Below are positions 60,201 to 64,000 of a stretch of 64,000 nt of DNA, one piece after another. Made by a program: the position numbers and the translations under genes. The stretch comes from Zygnema circumcarinatum (taxonomy: Eukaryota; Streptophyta; Zygnematophyceae; Zygnematales; Zygnemataceae). Position 1 is the first letter of the stretch; each line of letters begins with the position of its first letter. Under the pieces are notes generated by a model. The model saw only the letters and a program-made list of their open reading frames with translations. It was not told the DNA's origin and did not search any database. Location: positions 2,224,801 to 2,288,800 of the forward strand of contig CM074806.1 in NCBI GenBank assembly GCA_037447605.1, in the 5' to 3' direction.

Positions 60201-62456
60201 AGAGTATACCCCATACCGTTTTTGTGCGCATGGATGACTAATTCAATAACCGAGAAACGTAAGCCACAAAAAACGAGGCCATCCAATGTACAGAACGAAT
60301 GCACAAAAAGACGGTGCGTGCGTGCATAACTTATGCCAGATGGGTTCGGGTTTGACTACAGCGGTCTTGTCTGTATTTAAAGTGAAGTATGCATGAGCAT
60401 GGGGGAAAGGGTAAGATTGCCATTGCTTGGTTACATGCAAGCCCTGCTTTTATATACATTCACTTACGCACCAATGACCACGTGCACATTCATCTCCATA
60501 AAAAAGAACAGTTTCCGCAAAAAAAATCTCATATCGTCGCCTTTCATGTCTGCAAAATGGCTTTGCTCAATGAGAGGGGTTCAGACAACAAGGTAGTACT
60601 TACATAACAGGCGGAGGCAAAAATTTTACAGATAAGCTTGATCAATTCCGCAACTTCCAAAGTGGGATTGGGCACCGCAATAAGATACTTAAAAATGCTG
60701 AGTAAAAGTGGAAACAAACTTTGCACCACAATGTGAAGGTGCTGCCGTTCCTCCTCTTCTTTGAACCTGTAGCCAATCACAATCTAAGGTGAGAAGAAAG
60801 GCTGGATAACTGAAGCAACAAATCGTCGCATCTAAATCTACAATAGAATGGCAATGAAGTAATAAATTCAAAATATCATCAGGGCCTTCGACTCATTCTT
60901 CAGAATGCTACGGCAATCCTAGGATCTCAAACATCTATTTTTCATATGAGGATACACTAATCATGGAGAAAATGAGTGTCTTGGATTCCGTTTCAGGAGT
61001 CAAACCATGGAAGTGGAACTGCCTGAGCGGCGTAGAAAAGAAACGTACTATGGGAAAATAAACTGGCATAAAGAACACTGCTCAGTCGGCAATAGGAGAG
61101 TGGCATGAAACTTACTCATACTTCCGAGCTAGCACTCGAAATGCAACAAGAGCACCATAGATGCGATTCTGATCTTGAGATTTGAGGCTGGAGTCAATGA
61201 GAGGTAGCAACGACGGCCATTCGTTCGGATAGTCTGTCTTGACAACTGCCTTAAGGCACTCTTGCAGCTGCAACCTGCCATTGGGTCACCATCACAGAAG
61301 GTAGTCTTTAGGGCAGAAAAGTGGACGGCTTATAAAACCCGTTCCAGAGAGTTCTCAAGCATGCTTCAGCCGTTTCCTTTACTTCTCTATAAAACCCCAG
61401 TGCCGATAGAGATTTTATTGGGAGGTTACGAACCACACAATCCAGCTAGGGGTAGCTTTCGCCCGCGAAAACCCCTCAAAGTTGCCAGTTCCATTGAGAC
61501 AAGAGGTTAACGCTTGAGAAAAATGCCAGCCATTCTCCTTTCAAAAAGTACTTGTAAAAGGCGGGCATTTACCTAATGGCCGGTGGAGCATGGACGATAG
61601 CCTCAAAAAGATTGTCTCTCACAGTTGCCTTGTCACTTGGAGAAAAAACTTCGGCTGAAAAGCAACCCAAAACAAAACGAACTGCTGTATGTCAAGTTCC
61701 CAGAATGTTCAGTCTTGAGAAAGCAGCAGCTAAGTACGACCAAGACCGAGTGCAGTTTCCTGACAAAAGACCCTCAAACTCTGAAAGCAATAAGAAAATC
61801 TATATCAGGTTCAGACCCTTCCTGATCTCTATGCAACCCAAACCCCTATATTCCTACACTGGAATTCACAATTGTTGTTGAGCTACATCTTTGCGGCTGG
61901 ACTTCGTACCTTTATCCAAATCTTCGTCAGCTTCCCAATCTTTGGAAACAAGGTTTTTGAAATAAATGCTGGCAATTTGGCGAATTGGAAACTCCACATC
62001 GTTCCTAACAACAACCTGCATGAGACCGACGAGATGGCCGGGAGAGTGCTGATGCTGGATCCCTCCCAGGCCCAAAAGCGGTAAGAAAAAATCAGCCTTT
62101 TATGAAAATACCAATTGAGACAGAGGAAACAGTATGATCCAAAGGGTGGTACTTCTCGATATCAAACGATAGCAATTACCGAGAACTTGTCCCCAAAAAC
62201 GACAAGCGAAGACTCAGCAAAACAAGCATGCAGCTTCGTCTCTGAAACCTGACCGGGATTCGGCCACAGAAGAGAACCCACGCCCCGGCAAAACGCATAC
62301 AAGGTGATTTTAAGCTTGTAAGTAAGTCTCAAGAACATCGCCAAGCTGCTAATAATCTCGTCTCACCTGCTTCAGTTGCTCTTCTCCGGCCTTCCGCTCT
62401 TCCGGATTGGCACTAAGGGCCATTTTCAGCACCGACGCAAGCGTGAGAAGATCCAT
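51240..62456 (-). CDS. SAD2: importin-beta family nuclear transport receptor, SAD2/IPO7/IPO8 type
   Basis: 22 exons: 62456-62367, 62054-61910, 61648-61573, 61274-61116, 60766-60604, 59818-59634, 59405-59229, 58690-58545, 58401-58278, 57622-57442, 57052-56893, 56610-56569, 56221-56103, 55917-55719, 54672-54541, 54414-54311, 54073-53894, 53419-53280, 53006-52858, 52465-52338, 51877-51760, 51430-51240. Every phase closes, giving 1035 residues (Arabidopsis SAD2 is about 1040). Diagnostic blocks are [37 protein letters not shown] (importin-beta N domain), [78 protein letters not shown] and [14 protein letters not shown]. An acidic tail (about 895-930) precedes the C-terminal SP.D..DPF.FF motif. 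SAD2 carries MYB repressors, ARGONAUTE complexes and other cargo into or out of the nucleus. The exon 5/6 join is slightly short against homologues. Confidence 0.93.
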
Positions 62457-63517
62457 TGCCTTCCCCTTTACCTTGAAAAACTCTGCTACTTTCCTGCAAT
62501 CTATCAAAGCAGCTCAGGCCCCGGCCAGAGGCAGCTGATATATAAGAAGATGCTTGCGTAACTCCTTAGCAGACGCGAGGATTCTTCTCCCCTGCGCTGT
62601 ACAGATAAGTGGCAGAGGGGCGACAGCTGCGAGCTCCGCCGCTATGGCGGCTGCCGAGCAGATAGACCTGCAGGGGCGAAGAGTCTAGGGAGGCCGCCAG
62701 ACGCTGCCTTTATACCGTCCGCGCGAGCGGCAGAGGGGGGAAAAGGGGGGGTCCGCCAGCCAGCCTTGAAGCTCAGCTGAAGGCAGGGGCTGTCCGCACG
62801 TGCGAGGAGGAGAGGAGGGGCTGTCGGCTGCCCGCCAAGGCCGAGGCCGGGACTCGGAGGGCGCGCGTCGGACATGGAACCCGCCGTTTACAGTTTGCCG
62901 GACTTGTGCATGGAACGCGCTGGCCCATGGGAACGATGATGGTGATGATGATGGCTTTTTAAATAACCATGCTTTTTACGGTACACCTACCTGTCTCGCC
63001 CACCAAAAGAAAAGGATTGATTGCACATTGGCATTAAACGAAGGAAAATGGCATGGCGAGGCCATCAAATGTACATGGACAAAAGCAGCAAGTGGAACCA
63101 CGAGGGAATAGGTCGCAAAGGACCTAAGCACAAAAGACAGAAGCTAAGAGCGGAACGCATTAAACGCGCTTCACAATGCGCCTGTGCGCCCATCGCTCCT
63201 TCGAGATGCGCGCACGGCCACGGAAGCCGCCCTCTCGTCCTCCGGCGATCCTCGCTACTTTTAATCGACAGCGCATTTCCGTCGCCCTTCAGCGTTGCCG
63301 TCCTCGCTTCTCCGCTCCGGCGTGAATCCGCGGTTGGTTGTTGGTGGCCGTGCCTGTCGGTGGCCCTCCGCCGCTCCCTCCCTCCACCCGATGTGATGTG
63401 CCGCACATCGATCGGTGACCTTCGCGGCTGCTTCGAGAGAGGGAGGGCTTCAAGCATTGTTGCGTCTAGGCGTAGTTTTCCGCTCCTAGCTTCTATCTTT
63501 TGTGCTTAGGTCCATTA
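62457..63517. other. importin promoter region
   Basis: 62457-62900 is the 5' flank of the minus-strand importin gene, GC- and CpG-rich near 62620-62880. Further right are AT-moderate sequences and then CG-rich DNA with no recognisable gene. Confidence 0.4.
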
Positions 63518-63650
63518 GGGCGTGTCAGACTTAACGAAATTTTACGAACAAAAAAGTTTTGTAAGTACTCCGCCGCACCAGGATTGCGATGACACCGAAG
63601 TACTCGTTCTGGTCTCAAACTTACGAACAATTTTTAAGTCTGACACCCCC
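63518..63650. mobile_element. small MITE-like element
   Basis: Terminal inverted repeats GGGCGTGTCAGACTTAA (left) and TTAAGTCTGACACCCCC (right) bound about 133 bp. The next bases, ACGAA.. and TTACGAACAATT, also pair partly. It is flanked by TA on both sides (63516-63517 and 63651-63652), consistent with a TA target duplication. No coding capacity. Confidence 0.65.
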
Positions 63651-63850
63651 TATTGCGACCAGTCCCTCGCGGTTCCCTCCATGTACATTTGATGGTCTCG
63701 CCATCGTGAGACCAATGACACTTCCGTACCGCTTCACAATGCTCGCAGCGGTCGGTCCCATCTTTCGTTTGGGGTCATTATTTGTTGTGCCGTGTCCGTG
63801 TGCCCGTTCATGACTCACTCACTCCTTGGAGGCCGCGCGGCTCTCATGCC

Positions 63851-64000
63851 ATGCCGCCCGCCCGCCCTCCCTCGTCCTCGTCCTCGTCCTTGTCCTTGGC
63901 CGACGAAAGCCGCCGCGAGGTCGGCGGCAGTCGCCAGTTAAAACAAGTCGTCGCCACTGCAATAGCCGTACAGTACAAAATCCTCCAATGTATGATTGCC
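63851..64000 (+). CDS. possible 5' end of an unrecognised gene (runs off the window)
   Basis: From ATG at 63851 the frame stays open for 50 codons to the window edge: MPPARPPSSSSSSLSLADES, then REVGGSRQLKQVVATAIAVQ and onward. A Ser/Pro-rich start followed by a helical segment looks like the beginning of a protein. A CG-rich promoter-like region and a TCGTCC microsatellite stretch accompany it. The family is unknown, and an alternative ATG at 63846 in another frame closes early. Confidence 0.4.
   Translation, partial: MPPARPPSSSSSSLSLADESRREVGGSRQLKQVVATAIAVQYKILQCMIA

Noticed and set aside
1-64000. tRNA genes, rRNA genes or organelle DNA
   Set aside because: I saw no cloverleaf A/B-box pairs or rRNA signatures, and the genes have spliceosomal introns throughout.

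Overview
This window is nuclear DNA from a plant-lineage (streptophyte) eukaryote. The genes are split by many short GT-AG introns. Their best matches by eye are plant families: an IRR-like splicing factor, a gamma-type phosphatidylinositol 4-kinase with a ubiquitin-like domain, a DnaJ protein with a DUF3444 tail, a plant-length VDAC and a SAD2-type importin. A DNase II gene, a family I do not know from Arabidopsis or rice, suggests a non-seed plant or charophyte-grade alga. That placement is inference. All exon borders were read by hand from splice signals, codon phase and family similarity, so single borders may be wrong.

Layout, left to right. 1-1679 (+): 3' end of a CSA/ERCC8 WD40 gene. 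1680-6579: no gene I can support. 6580-12227 (-): IRR-like filamin/CCCH/RRM/RS splicing regulator, 5 exons. 13849-17019 (-): PI4K gamma, 4 coding exons. 17020-23274: mostly non-coding, with a 1.05-kb foldback element, a palindromic tandem repeat and a dispersed repeat. 23275-23455 (-): first exon of mitochondrial F1-ATPase epsilon. 24273-28798 (-): PotD-like polyamine-binding protein, 7 exons. 29925-30120 (+): U2 snRNA. 30410-34814 (+): DNase II, 10 exons. 35555-37697 (-): unrecognised single-pass membrane protein. 38748-42326 (+): DnaJ/DUF3444 protein. 43192-45690: large 27-bp minisatellite. 45926-46509: second foldback-like element. 47963-50253 (-): VDAC porin, 6 exons. 51240-62456 (-): importin SAD2/IPO8-like, 22 exons. 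63518-63650: small MITE-like element. 63851-64000 (+): possible start of a gene that leaves the window.

The genes are housekeeping or signalling genes with no operon-like logic. Two of them, U2 snRNA and IRR, touch splicing, but they lie 17 kb apart and I read that as chance. The unusual content is the DNase II gene with both HxK catalytic motifs, the fully self-complementary foldback element, and the minisatellite with its higher-order duplication and distant relatives at 2.8 kb and 21.3 kb.
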